In this document: positions 55,352 to 63,627 of the stretch, piece after piece
Position numbering within the stretch: the first letter of the stretch is position 1
How the letters are laid out: each line of letters opens with the position of its first letter
Assembly: GCF_042649825.1 (NCBI RefSeq)
Contig: NZ_JBHSAB010000014.1
Coordinates: forward strand, 109,612 to 173,611
Length of the DNA stretch: 64,000 nucleotides
Direction: 5' to 3'
Origin: Legionella_C dresdenensis
Lineage (GTDB): Bacteria > Pseudomonadota > Gammaproteobacteria > Legionellales > Legionellaceae
Notes under the pieces: model-generated
Database searches by the model: none
What the model was told of the DNA's origin: nothing
The model's input: the letters and a program-made list of their open reading frames with translations, nothing else
Program-made: the position numbers and the translations under genes

Positions 55352-55618
55352 GTGAAAAGTGAATTTAGAAAAGAATTGAAGGCTCGGGCCCATCATTTGA
55401 AGCCTGTTGTCCTGCTTGGCGCCAAGGGACTAACTCAGGCGGTTATTGAAGAAACCGATGTCGCGCTTAATGCGCATGAATTAATTAAAGTCAAAATTAA
55501 TGGCGCGGAACGTGACGATCGCCGGCAGATGGCTATTGAGTTATGCGAACAATTGGCTGCTGAACTGGTACAGACCATTGGCAATACAATTGTTGTGTAT
55601 CGTAAAAAACCTGAATAA
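55352..55618 (+). CDS. yhbY: YhbY-type RNA-binding protein (CRS1-YhbY domain)
   Basis: Small RNA-binding protein linked to 50S ribosome assembly, 88 residues. It is one CRS1-YhbY domain: the basic N-terminus LKARAHHLKPVVLLGAKGLT with the GxxG-like loop, then LNAHELIKVKINGAERDDR. The start is GTG at 55352, six bases after AAGGA. It is divergent from rlmE, as in many gammaproteobacteria. Confidence 0.95.
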   Translation: MKSEFRKELKARAHHLKPVVLLGAKGLTQAVIEETDVALNAHELIKVKINGAERDDRRQMAIELCEQLAAELVQTIGNTIVVYRKKPE

Positions 55619-55634
55619 CTAAAGAATACTTCTA

Positions 55635-55664
55635 TTGCAAATGATAATCATTATCATCTATAGT
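55635..55664 (+). promoter_or_regulatory. Fur-box-controlled promoter
   Basis: Positions 55637-55655 match the 19-bp Fur consensus at 17 of 19 bases, with the inverted core AATGATAATCATTATC. The box lies between a -35-like TTGCAA (55635-55640) and a -10-like TATAGT (55659-55664), 18 bases apart. Bound Fur-iron should block RNA polymerase, so the gene downstream is expected to rise under iron limitation. Confidence 0.88.
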
Positions 55665-55693
55665 GAATAAAAACACTTTAGATGGAGCAATCG

Positions 55694-57337
55694 ATGGCAT
55701 TTGCATATTCCAATATTTCTGAACTGAATCATCAGATCCGTTTTTTGTTGTTTGAAATTGGCATTGCATTATCCCCTGCCGCGATTGAGTCCTTCATTCT
55801 TGCGGCCAGTGAATCGCATCTGCGGCAGCTTAAAGTGCAGGCCGCTAACGATGGTTTGCTAAACAGGCCAGTCTCGGCTTTTGATTCATCGGATTTTATC
55901 CGACAATTAAAACAGCAATGCAAAACAACAATCAGCGAAAGTATTTTCTATCGATGGCAGCAATTCCATTCCGAAGTTCAACACACGATTGCCAATCAGG
56001 CTTTAGCACGTGCCTATCGGCATCATTGGCAGAACACACTCTATAACCGCAGCAAACGGGCGGCATCCTTCTGGTCATGGCTCATCACGCATCATACCGC
56101 CGAGGAAATGCTATTGTTTTTAGAGCAATGGGGAAGTTATGCATACCAGCAACAACAATTAATTTTAGAACGAAAGCTATTCAGCTACCGTGAAAGCCTG
56201 CAATATTTTCCAGAATTCAATGCTCAGGTCAATTTGCACTGGTGCGCGTTACATCATAACCAGGCCGAAGCTACACCTGGCTATAAGGCAGAAATCAAAC
56301 AGTATTTTCCCAAATTATGGCAAATCTGGCATGAGCATTTGCTGTTTAAACGGCTTAACCCCGACGATTATTACCCCATACCTGTCCATCCCTGGCAATG
56401 GAGGGCGCATAACCAGCAACAATTGGCTCAGCCAATCGACAATAAAGAATTGATTCTGGTTATGCCGCATTGCCAGCCAACACGGCCTCTGGCTACAGGC
56501 GATACCCTTATATCACCAGCTACATCAAACCGCTGCCTGCAAACAAACCTTACAAGTACCCGGCCTGAAGAAAATTGTGTGAATAATAAGATAATGCAGC
56601 AGATTACAACCATTCTGGAAGAAAATCATCATTATCAGCAATCGCTTTTTATCATGGCCCAAACAAGCCAGATTAACACGTTACATGGCACCTTGACCTT
56701 CTCATTATCTGAGCACCCGGTTCAGGTATTACAAAACAACCAGCAATTAATCCCGTTACCGGCAGTATTCGCTCATTCACCATTAAGCAGCAAACCGCTA
56801 TTGCTGGATCTGATTACTGCCAGCCGTCTGTCGCCAGAAAATTATTTTATCAAATACTGTCAATGTATTCTGACAAGCCAGCTCCAGGCGTTGCTAATCG
56901 ATAAACTGGCTTTTATGACTAAATCGCAAAATCAGTTATTGGTCATGGAAAATGCTCAACCGCGAGCGCTTGTTTTAAGAAATATTGAGTACAGTTTGAC
57001 TGAACGGGATGATTTCAGCCCGGCAGGATATTTTCCATTATTCATTGAGAATACTATTCATAATAATATATCAATCCTGATTGATTGCCTGAGTCATTAT
57101 TATCAATTGCCGGAACAGAGGCTATGGCAGCTGTTGGCCAACATGCTGGACAGCCTGATGTTACGCTTTAAATCCGTTGATACGGACAAGGCAATCCAAA
57201 GTCTGAAAAAAGCGCTATCTGCAAGTCACTGGTATAAAGGCAGTCCGCTGCTGACAGAGCTTACCGGCAAGAGAGGATGTTCCTATCTGGCACAATTGAA
57301 TCCGATGCATGATGTTCTGGCTTTTGATGTTAATTAA
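55694..57337 (+). CDS. IucA/IucC-family (NIS) siderophore-synthetase-like protein, altered active site
   Basis: Related to NRPS-independent siderophore synthetases, which join citrate-like acids to amines or alcohols with ATP; Legionella has FrgA and LbtA in this family. It is 547 residues. PVHPWQWRAH (near 235) is a clear family block, and SPATSNRC keeps the S-x-R of the ATP site. The usual EAHxQN appears as MTKSQN (near 420) and LRD as LRN, and the N-terminal GHPxHP motif is not recognisable. I infer lost or changed chemistry. The start at 55694 is six bases after GGAG; an ATG at 55682 contains that site. It lies 30 bases after a Fur promoter. Confidence 0.87.
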   Translation: MAFAYSNISELNHQIRFLLFEIGIALSPAAIESFILAASESHLRQLKVQAANDGLLNRPVSAFDSSDFIRQLKQQCKTTISESIFYRWQQFHSEVQHTIANQALARAYRHHWQNTLYNRSKRAASFWSWLITHHTAEEMLLFLEQWGSYAYQQQQLILERKLFSYRESLQYFPEFNAQVNLHWCALHHNQAEATPGYKAEIKQYFPKLWQIWHEHLLFKRLNPDDYYPIPVHPWQWRAHNQQQLAQPIDNKELILVMPHCQPTRPLATGDTLISPATSNRCLQTNLTSTRPEENCVNNKIMQQITTILEENHHYQQSLFIMAQTSQINTLHGTLTFSLSEHPVQVLQNNQQLIPLPAVFAHSPLSSKPLLLDLITASRLSPENYFIKYCQCILTSQLQALLIDKLAFMTKSQNQLLVMENAQPRALVLRNIEYSLTERDDFSPAGYFPLFIENTIHNNISILIDCLSHYYQLPEQRLWQLLANMLDSLMLRFKSVDTDKAIQSLKKALSASHWYKGSPLLTELTGKRGCSYLAQLNPMHDVLAFDVN

Positions 57338-57430
57338 TCGCCTTTTGCGGGTATTGTAGCATTAGATTGCGCGTGACAGCTTCCTGAAGATTGTATAAAC
57401 TTGCAGTATTGCGCAGAGTTGATTCAGATA

Positions 57431-57985
57431 ATGCTAAAACATATACCAAATATTTTAACATTCTTTCGCCTGATATTGATCGCGCCTTTCCTGTTTTTTT
57501 TATGCCATCAGCAATACGATAAGGCGCTTTATGTGTTTTTTATCGCCGGCTTTACTGATGGGCTGGACGGCTGGCTTGCGCGTCATTTTCAGTGGCAAAG
57601 TGCGTTGGGCTCTTTTATTGACCCCCTGGCAGACAAACTGCTGGTGGCTACGAGCTTTATTTCGCTTGCTGTCATCGGCAGCCTGCCCTGGTGGTTAGTC
57701 ATTCTGGTCTTTCTACGTGATTTGACTATTTCGCTCTCGGTCGTTTTCTGGTACTGGTTTGTGCAACGAAAGCTCGAATTTAAGCCAACCATGCTCAGCA
57801 AAATTAATACTACCCTGCAATTATTTCTGGTAACCCTTTGTCTCTTTGAACTTGCGTTTTTCAAACTGCCTTATTTAATCGCGATAGTGATGTGGTGTAC
57901 AGCTGCAACCACTGCCGCCACCTATATTGACTATGGATTGACCTGGGGCAGGAAAGCCCGTTTAATGAAATCTGCACCTAAATGA
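57431..57985 (+). CDS. CDP-alcohol phosphatidyltransferase (PgsA-like)
   Basis: Inner-membrane phospholipid synthase, 184 residues with about five membrane segments. The family active site D-G-x2-D-G-x2-A-R-x8-G-x3-D-x3-D is complete, from TDGLDGWLARHF through LGSFIDPLADK. It is most like phosphatidylglycerophosphate synthase, but a related acceptor is possible because a standard pgsA elsewhere cannot be excluded. The ATG at 57431 (MLKHIPNILTFFRL) is preferred to a TTG at 57401. Its stop overlaps the hda start (ATGA), so the two are coupled. Confidence 0.9.
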   Translation: MLKHIPNILTFFRLILIAPFLFFLCHQQYDKALYVFFIAGFTDGLDGWLARHFQWQSALGSFIDPLADKLLVATSFISLAVIGSLPWWLVILVFLRDLTISLSVVFWYWFVQRKLEFKPTMLSKINTTLQLFLVTLCLFELAFFKLPYLIAIVMWCTAATTAATYIDYGLTWGRKARLMKSAPK

Positions 57986-58677
57986 ATAGTTCTCAATTAG
58001 CGCTTGCCATTAAACTTGATGAACAGGCAACCCTGGATGACTATTGCTGGGGCAACAATACCATTCTGCAGCAACAGCTTGACCACACACTCTACCATAA
58101 CGGGGAACGTTTGCTTTATTTATGGGGCGAAACCGGCTGTGGTAAATCCCATATTTTGCAGGCCTGCTGTCATGCGATCAATCGCCAGAGTACCGCGGCT
58201 TATCTGCCGCTCAATTTTCTCCGTGACTGGGATACTGAAAGTATCGAGGGAATGGATGAGCAGGATTTAATCGCCCTCGACGACATTGATGCCATTGCCG
58301 GCAATGCGGCATGGGAAGAAGCTATTTTCCATCTTTATAACCGAATACGCGATAATGGCCGAACTATTCTGTTAATCAGCGGCAAAACCCCTCCTGCGTC
58401 ATCTCCGATTCAGCTCCCTGATTTACGCTCACGGCTAGCCTGGAGTTTGGTTATCCAGATTGAACCGCCTGATGATGCACTCAAGATCACCGCCTTACAG
58501 AAACAGGCACAAAAACGAGGTTTTGAACTACCAGACAGCGTCGCCCTGTTTATGATTAACCGCTGTGCCCGCAACATGCATGAGCTTTACCATATCCTGG
58601 ATCGGCTTGATGAAGCCTCGTTGGCAGCACAGCGTAAAATTACCATTCCATTTGTTAAAATGGTTCTGGGTATTTAA
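57982..58677 (+). CDS. hda: DnaA regulatory inactivator Hda
   Basis: DnaA-like AAA+ protein that, with the beta clamp, triggers DnaA-ATP hydrolysis after initiation. It is 231 residues. An N-terminal clamp-binding motif is seen in SQLALAIKL (compare QLSLPL), Walker A in GETGCGKSHILQA, Walker B in LIALDDIDAI, and the sensor/arginine region in LPDLRSRLAW. There is no DNA-binding domain IV, which separates it from DnaA. It overlaps the CDP-alcohol phosphatidyltransferase by four bases, a coupling found in Legionella-type genomes. Confidence 0.94.
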   Translation: MNSSQLALAIKLDEQATLDDYCWGNNTILQQQLDHTLYHNGERLLYLWGETGCGKSHILQACCHAINRQSTAAYLPLNFLRDWDTESIEGMDEQDLIALDDIDAIAGNAAWEEAIFHLYNRIRDNGRTILLISGKTPPASSPIQLPDLRSRLAWSLVIQIEPPDDALKITALQKQAQKRGFELPDSVALFMINRCARNMHELYHILDRLDEASLAAQRKITIPFVKMVLGI

Positions 58678-58732
58678 TTTTTTCTTAATATAGTCAATAA
58701 TATTAATAACTTATTATTCCTAGGGAACGCCA

Positions 58733-59476
58733 ATGAATGCGCCTACGATTTCAAGGACTGAGATCATCACGGCGAGATCAGATCTGCTCAATGACAGTTT
58801 GTTAAGCGGTCTGGAAAGGTTCGTACGCCAACATTATTTTATTCAGGATCAACAGGCATATCAGGAACAAATTCTTGGAATTGGGCAGGAAGGGGATTTG
58901 GCGCTCTATTATGATTGCCATGGGCAACTACTCGGTTTCACCCGCTTTAACCGCCAGCGCTTGTATGTTAATAACAGGTGGGCGACTATTTATACAGGCG
59001 GCACCTATCACGACAAGCACTGTAATCTCGGTAATGCCAATGCGAAATTTGGCCTGGCACACGCAGTCAAACAAAGACTGTCCAATCCATCAGAAGACAT
59101 CTTTTATTTTGCTCATGCCTATAGTCCAGAACGTTATCAATTTTTATGCAGCTTAAGCGATACCGTATATCCTTACCCTGATGAAACCGTTCCTGAAACG
59201 GTATTAAACCTGGTAGAACAAGTAAAAACCGCAAACAATTGGCTCTCCAATCCCAATCATCCCATGGTGATTACCAGTCCCATGCCTCTTATACCACTCG
59301 ATGATACAAAAGCTATGAGCAACAATACGTTAACTGATTATTATTACTCCGTTAATCCTGATTACCAGAATGGAGATTTGTTGCTGGTCTATCTGGAACT
59401 TGAATTATCAACCATAAGCGACAGCATCAAGCGCATGGTCTGCCAGCAGCCGACTCATAATCAGGACAGGCAATGA
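58733..59476 (+). CDS. Hypothetical protein, 247 aa (possible GNAT-like fold)
   Basis: I do not recognise it with certainty. Residues about 50-120 alternate strands and a helix (GDLALYYDCHGQLLGFTRF, then the stretch NRWATIYTGGTYHD before a helix), which could be an acetyltransferase-like fold; no clear acetyl-CoA loop is present. It is a soluble protein, with no signal or membrane segment. AGGGAACGCCA precedes the ATG. Its last 50 bases overlap, on the other strand, the end of the following membrane-protein gene. It is 55 bases after hda and may be cotranscribed. Confidence 0.62.
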   Translation: MNAPTISRTEIITARSDLLNDSLLSGLERFVRQHYFIQDQQAYQEQILGIGQEGDLALYYDCHGQLLGFTRFNRQRLYVNNRWATIYTGGTYHDKHCNLGNANAKFGLAHAVKQRLSNPSEDIFYFAHAYSPERYQFLCSLSDTVYPYPDETVPETVLNLVEQVKTANNWLSNPNHPMVITSPMPLIPLDDTKAMSNNTLTDYYYSVNPDYQNGDLLLVYLELELSTISDSIKRMVCQQPTHNQDRQ

Positions 59477-60641
59477 ACTCCATTTCGGCATCACTATTGT
59501 CGTCCTGAGTTTTAAGTTTGAAAAAGCTGTTTGCCGATAATGATCGCTTTAATGTAACCGGTTTTGCGGTGAGAGCAATGCCTTGTTCCCGGATAACAGG
59601 CATCGGCTCAGGTTTCGCGTCATATTTTGCTATTTTCTGTTCAACATAATTCGATAACCCGATTAGTTTGTCTTTTTCCTTTTGGGCTATGCCTTCATCG
59701 CATATTTCTTCAATTTTTTCTTTTTCATACCCAATCCAGCGTCCAATGACGCCCTCAATGGCAGGGCGCTCCAGAAACCAGTACACAATAAAGCTGGCTA
59801 ATCCGACCGTTGTGCAAGCCAGAATAATGGGCAGAAATGTCGGCGACACCGAAGCAGAACATAACGCCGCAATAGACATAGCAACCGCCTGGCCAGCAAA
59901 GAAACCGCCGCCAAAGCGAAAGAAAACGCCTATTGCCGCCGCGGTAATCATTTTAATGATATTCATGACATTATTGTTTAACGCTGCACGCAATTTGGCT
60001 CTGACCTCATCCAGCACCGTCTGACGATTTCGGAGCAAATCGAGCAGCGTTTTATCTGCACGCAATTTATCAATGTTTTCTTCATTATATAAACTATTAC
60101 CAAGCTGCTTGCGCATTCCTTTAAGTAAAGCAGTTTGCTGTTGATATAATTCGAGCATATGCGGGGTATGTTTTATTCTAAAACCAAGGTTGCGGGAAAG
60201 CTCCAGAAAATCAAACGCAAAAAATACTGCAATCGACAGGATAGAAAACACGAGCCCCACCGAAAAAATCGCGCTGGCCGGCAGCATGAACAAGTTTAAA
60301 ATAGAGGTAATTCCATCAAATCCTTCACAGCCCAAAACAATAATACCGGCAAAAGCCAACATAAGAAATTTCAGCCTGTCTCGCCAGGTTGAGGCAGTAT
60401 GCCGGGCATAGTCAGCGTTGTTGCCTGCCAGGTCACGCAGCAAAGCCACCATCAGCCCTTCCCAGAGATAGCGTTCTGAATCCGCAATTGCATGTGCAGT
60501 GAGTAGCCATTGGCAAAGTTGCCTGCGCTCGACTGTTGCCTGCTCCTCCTGCCCGGAGAGCACAGTTAATGAACTGGTTATCCTTGTTAGTTGCTTTATC
60601 AGTGCAATGCTCTCTGAACTTAGCTGAATCTGGCTAATCAT
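59427..60641 (-). CDS. Unknown membrane protein, 404 aa
   Basis: I do not recognise this protein. It has two groups of hydrophobic segments, about 85-145 (LKFLMLAFAGIIVLGCEGF and ILSIAVFFAFDFLEL) and about 225-305, joined by a charged helical linker (about 150-220). The N- and C-terminal parts are soluble; the C-terminus is Ser/Lys/Asp-rich (LKRSLSANSFFKLKTQDD) and ends in GRPCA. The start at 60641 has GAGG five bases upstream; the frame to 60668 is less likely. The 3' end overlaps the preceding convergent gene by 50 bases. A membrane-targeted effector or a resident membrane protein are both possible. Confidence 0.72.
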   Translation of the reverse strand: MISQIQLSSESIALIKQLTRITSSLTVLSGQEEQATVERRQLCQWLLTAHAIADSERYLWEGLMVALLRDLAGNNADYARHTASTWRDRLKFLMLAFAGIIVLGCEGFDGITSILNLFMLPASAIFSVGLVFSILSIAVFFAFDFLELSRNLGFRIKHTPHMLELYQQQTALLKGMRKQLGNSLYNEENIDKLRADKTLLDLLRNRQTVLDEVRAKLRAALNNNVMNIIKMITAAAIGVFFRFGGGFFAGQAVAMSIAALCSASVSPTFLPIILACTTVGLASFIVYWFLERPAIEGVIGRWIGYEKEKIEEICDEGIAQKEKDKLIGLSNYVEQKIAKYDAKPEPMPVIREQGIALTAKPVTLKRSLSANSFFKLKTQDDNSDAEMEFIACPDYESAAGRPCA

Positions 60642-60948
60642 ATTTACCTCAATAATTTCGCCTTCCAAAGACTTTGCAATCGTAACCCGAAGAATAAATT
60701 ATACCCATGTTGCTTGAAAATGCGAGTTTTTGTAGCTGGCGTAAAATGGGAATCACTCTAACATAGCTGCTTTATTTGCAAGTAAACCAGGATATTCTGA
60801 GAAGCAATATGTGCGCCTATGCTTGCAAGATATGCTTAACCGAGAAGGATTACGTACCCTTTCATCCTGAGCTTAAAAGCTATTTTCATTGATAATGTGC
60901 GTCAATTGTACTAACATATAAATATTAGATATTATTTTGAGATATAAC
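60642..60948. other. Intergenic region upstream of the toxin-antitoxin pair
   Basis: This 307-bp gap between divergent genes should contain promoters for the membrane protein and for the DUF1778/GNAT pair. It is AT-rich near its right end (about 60895-60948), where an operator for the antitoxin would be expected, but I see no clear inverted repeat. No gene is supported. Confidence 0.5.
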
Positions 60949-61320
60949 ATGACTAATGCTAGAAAGGTGGATAATATAAAAACACCTACAGCTAAAGACC
61001 AAAGAAGGGGAAAAAGACCTCAGTCAAGAACTGTGCGTGCTAAAACTTCCCGATTGGGATTTCGTGCTTCTGAGTCTCAAGCTAAAATAATCCGAATGGC
61101 CTCTGATATAAGTCATAAGTCATTGACCGAATTTATAACGGAGAGTGCGTATCAAGCGGCTGAAAAAATTATTTTGGATCAGCGGCTTTTTATGGTTTCG
61201 GGTGATATTTTTAATCAATTTTCTGAAATTCTGGATCGCCCAGAGCAAAAGAATGAAGGGCTAAAGGATTTATTTTCTTCATCATCTCCATGGGATTTAA
61301 ATGACGTTAAAAAAACCTGA
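60949..61320 (+). CDS. DUF1778 antitoxin (TacA-type ribbon-helix-helix)
   Basis: Probable antitoxin and autorepressor of a toxin-antitoxin pair, 123 residues. After a basic N-terminal extension (about 1-35, Lys/Arg-rich), the DUF1778 ribbon-helix-helix pattern is visible: TSRLGFRASESQAKIIRMAS then SLTEFITESAYQAAEKII. The C-terminal LFSSSSPWDLNDVKKT would wrap the toxin. The start is ATG 60949 with GAGA seven bases upstream; a TTG at 60937 also lies in frame. It overlaps the GNAT gene by 20 bases. The N-terminal extension is longer than in TacA of Salmonella. Confidence 0.88.
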   Translation: MTNARKVDNIKTPTAKDQRRGKRPQSRTVRAKTSRLGFRASESQAKIIRMASDISHKSLTEFITESAYQAAEKIILDQRLFMVSGDIFNQFSEILDRPEQKNEGLKDLFSSSSPWDLNDVKKT

Positions 61321-61837
61321 ACCTTTAAATAAAGATCATAATTTAGCTGATTTTAAATGTAATTATCCAGAATTAGATGAATGGCTAAAAAAATATGCTT
61401 TTCAAGCAAAAATGTCCGGTTCTGCCAATACTTTTATAGTTGCTGATAATGCTCTTGTGGTTGGCTTTTATAGCCTTACAGTAGGACAGGTTGATGTTGA
61501 TGAGGCATCTGAACGGATAAAAAAGGGAATGGGTAAATACCCTATTCCTGTTGTCATATTAGCAAGATTAGCTGTTCTTAATACATATCAAGGAAAGGGT
61601 ATTGGGAAAGCAATGCTTAAAGATGCAATATTAAAAACCTTACAAATTGCAGAACAGAGCGGGGTCAGAGCTTTATTAGTTCATGCTATTGATGAGAAAG
61701 CCGAGACCTTTTACAAACGATTTGGATTTGAACCTTCTCCAATAAGAGGGAATCAATTACTACTTCTTTTAAAAGATGCTAGAAAAGCGGTATCTGAACA
61801 ACAGTCAACTAATGATAAACTAGAAAAATCTGATTAA
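61301..61837 (+). CDS. GNAT-family toxin (TacT-type acetyltransferase)
   Basis: Probable toxin that acetylates aminoacyl-tRNA and stops translation, judged from the TacT/AtaT family; 178 residues. PEPLNKDHNLADFKC is followed by ELDEWLKKYAFQAKMSGSAN, then the acetyl-CoA strand and loop ILARLAVLNTYQGKGIGKAM, then LLVHAIDEKAETFYKRFGF, with the Tyr of FYKRFGF as likely catalytic residue. It starts inside the antitoxin gene (20-base overlap), so the two are translationally coupled. It ends with a Ser/Gln/Lys-rich tail of about 20 residues longer than usual. Confidence 0.9.
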   Translation: MTLKKPEPLNKDHNLADFKCNYPELDEWLKKYAFQAKMSGSANTFIVADNALVVGFYSLTVGQVDVDEASERIKKGMGKYPIPVVILARLAVLNTYQGKGIGKAMLKDAILKTLQIAEQSGVRALLVHAIDEKAETFYKRFGFEPSPIRGNQLLLLLKDARKAVSEQQSTNDKLEKSD

Positions 61838-62097
61838 TATAATTATCAGACTTAAAATGGGGCATACAACCGGATAATTTAGTGCAATTTTTGCAAAAAC
61901 GTATATTAATAAAAACTTAAGCTTAATTGGATTGCTATACCCATGTAAGATATAAGTATAAAAATTTTGTTTTAGAATATCCAGTTGATTTTAGGTGGTT
62001 CAGCTTTATAGAAAAACCGATTGACTAAATTTAGTTAATATTTTATTAATATTAATCTGCTATAATATTTTATGTCCAGATTCAAATAGAGATATAT

Positions 62098-63627
62098 ATG
62101 CCATCGATAGTTTTTAAATATATGCCTGCTGGTAAATATGATACTCACATATATAAGAAAGATCCTGTATTACCACGGCATCATCAGCAACCTATTGGAG
62201 TCAAAAAATCACATAGAAGTGCTGTAATTCGATTCGATAGCAGTAACAATACTTATAATAATCAATGCATTAGTGTAGAAATTGAAGTAGATGATGAAAA
62301 TAAAAAAAGTTTTTATGAAAGCCTATTGCGGCACATATCATATTCAGAAGAATTTATAGATTCAAATTACTTTACAGAAATAGATGATGATAATTTTAAA
62401 GAATTTATTGTTAATTTAATAAGTTCTTCGATTGCATATCCTAAGTCAGCCTTTAATCTTGATGAAATCAGGCAATTATTAGATGTATTAAAAACAGATG
62501 GGCATATCAGAGAAGAAGACCATACTACATTTATGCGTATCTTCAATAAGCTAGTTGAGTTAAAACAAAAAAATATTAATGAAACTACTATAAAATCTAC
62601 ATTGTTTAAATCAGCATTTGTACGTCTTGGAATGAGAGAGGGATATGAAAAGTCAAAAAAAATCTCTCATAATACCGGCATGTTTATGTTAGATAATTGT
62701 TTAGAAGAACTTAATAAACAAAAGCAATTCTTAGATTTAATAGAAGAGTTATCAAGCTTGATAAAAGAAGTTACAGAGCTTTCTGGATCTGAAGAGTTAA
62801 ACCAGCAAGTGTCTAATTATGATTATGAGCTTAGTGATTCACGGTATCGCATTAGCTTAATAGAGGATTTTTTTGAAACTGAGTATTTTAAACTTGATCC
62901 TACTCAACAAACAATGCCCCCTTATTTACGCGAAAAAATAAAATCCATTCAGTCTTCTCCATTTGACAATGCTCAGTGCTTCAAGAGTTTATTTTATACG
63001 GTTGTTTTTTTGTCAACGGAGGATGGTATAAAGCAAATTCCAGCTTCTACTATCAATTCGATTAGTCAAGTTCATAATCATGCATTTGTAGATTTCTTAA
63101 TTGGTAAAGCGTTTTTGAATCAGGCTAAATCAAATATTATTTATTTTGAAAAAGCTGTTAATCTATTGTTAAAAAATTCAGTAGAGACTAGAACAGATTG
63201 CCAAAAAGAAAGCGAAGAGGACACAGTCTTGTTTAAAGAGGCGCTAAGTAAAGAAATTAGTGCGTTTGTACAAACGCAAAAAGAGCCTGTTGTTAAATGT
63301 GCATTAATCAGAGCAAAAATAGAAGATAAATTAAAAAACACCCTAACCAGTACCCCTTGGGCATTAGGTTGGGCTGGTAGCCGATACAGTATAGAGCTGG
63401 GTGGGAATAGGTATTCTGTTCCCGAAGGTATATATAAACTTTATTATTTAACTGAAGAACCTGAAGCAAATTATAATCAAGTACAATCCCTGATTTCCCA
63501 AAAGGTAGAAAAAGCTGGCTCAGTGTTTTCCTTCTTTAGTAGGGTTCTAGGAAATGCTCGTTCGGAGCAAACACAAGCTGATTATGATGAATATAATGCT
63601 ATTATCTCTAAAAAATTTGATAATTAA
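62098..63627 (+). CDS. Unknown 509-residue protein in AT-rich DNA (putative effector)
   Basis: I do not recognise it. Residues 1-60 look extended (VFKYMPAGKYDTHIYKKD; many His and Tyr). Residues about 75-430 are mainly helical, with Lys/Glu-rich stretches such as KKISHNTGMFMLDNCLEEL. The end (about 425-509) has WALGWAGSRYSIELGGNRYS and an acidic, helical tail. No signal or membrane segment is seen. The codons and surroundings are markedly AT-rich compared with the core genes in this window, which suggests recent acquisition. There is no ribosome site of note before the ATG. It is an orphan, with 260 bases of AT-rich DNA upstream. Confidence 0.75.
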   Translation: MPSIVFKYMPAGKYDTHIYKKDPVLPRHHQQPIGVKKSHRSAVIRFDSSNNTYNNQCISVEIEVDDENKKSFYESLLRHISYSEEFIDSNYFTEIDDDNFKEFIVNLISSSIAYPKSAFNLDEIRQLLDVLKTDGHIREEDHTTFMRIFNKLVELKQKNINETTIKSTLFKSAFVRLGMREGYEKSKKISHNTGMFMLDNCLEELNKQKQFLDLIEELSSLIKEVTELSGSEELNQQVSNYDYELSDSRYRISLIEDFFETEYFKLDPTQQTMPPYLREKIKSIQSSPFDNAQCFKSLFYTVVFLSTEDGIKQIPASTINSISQVHNHAFVDFLIGKAFLNQAKSNIIYFEKAVNLLLKNSVETRTDCQKESEEDTVLFKEALSKEISAFVQTQKEPVVKCALIRAKIEDKLKNTLTSTPWALGWAGSRYSIELGGNRYSVPEGIYKLYYLTEEPEANYNQVQSLISQKVEKAGSVFSFFSRVLGNARSEQTQADYDEYNAIISKKFDN

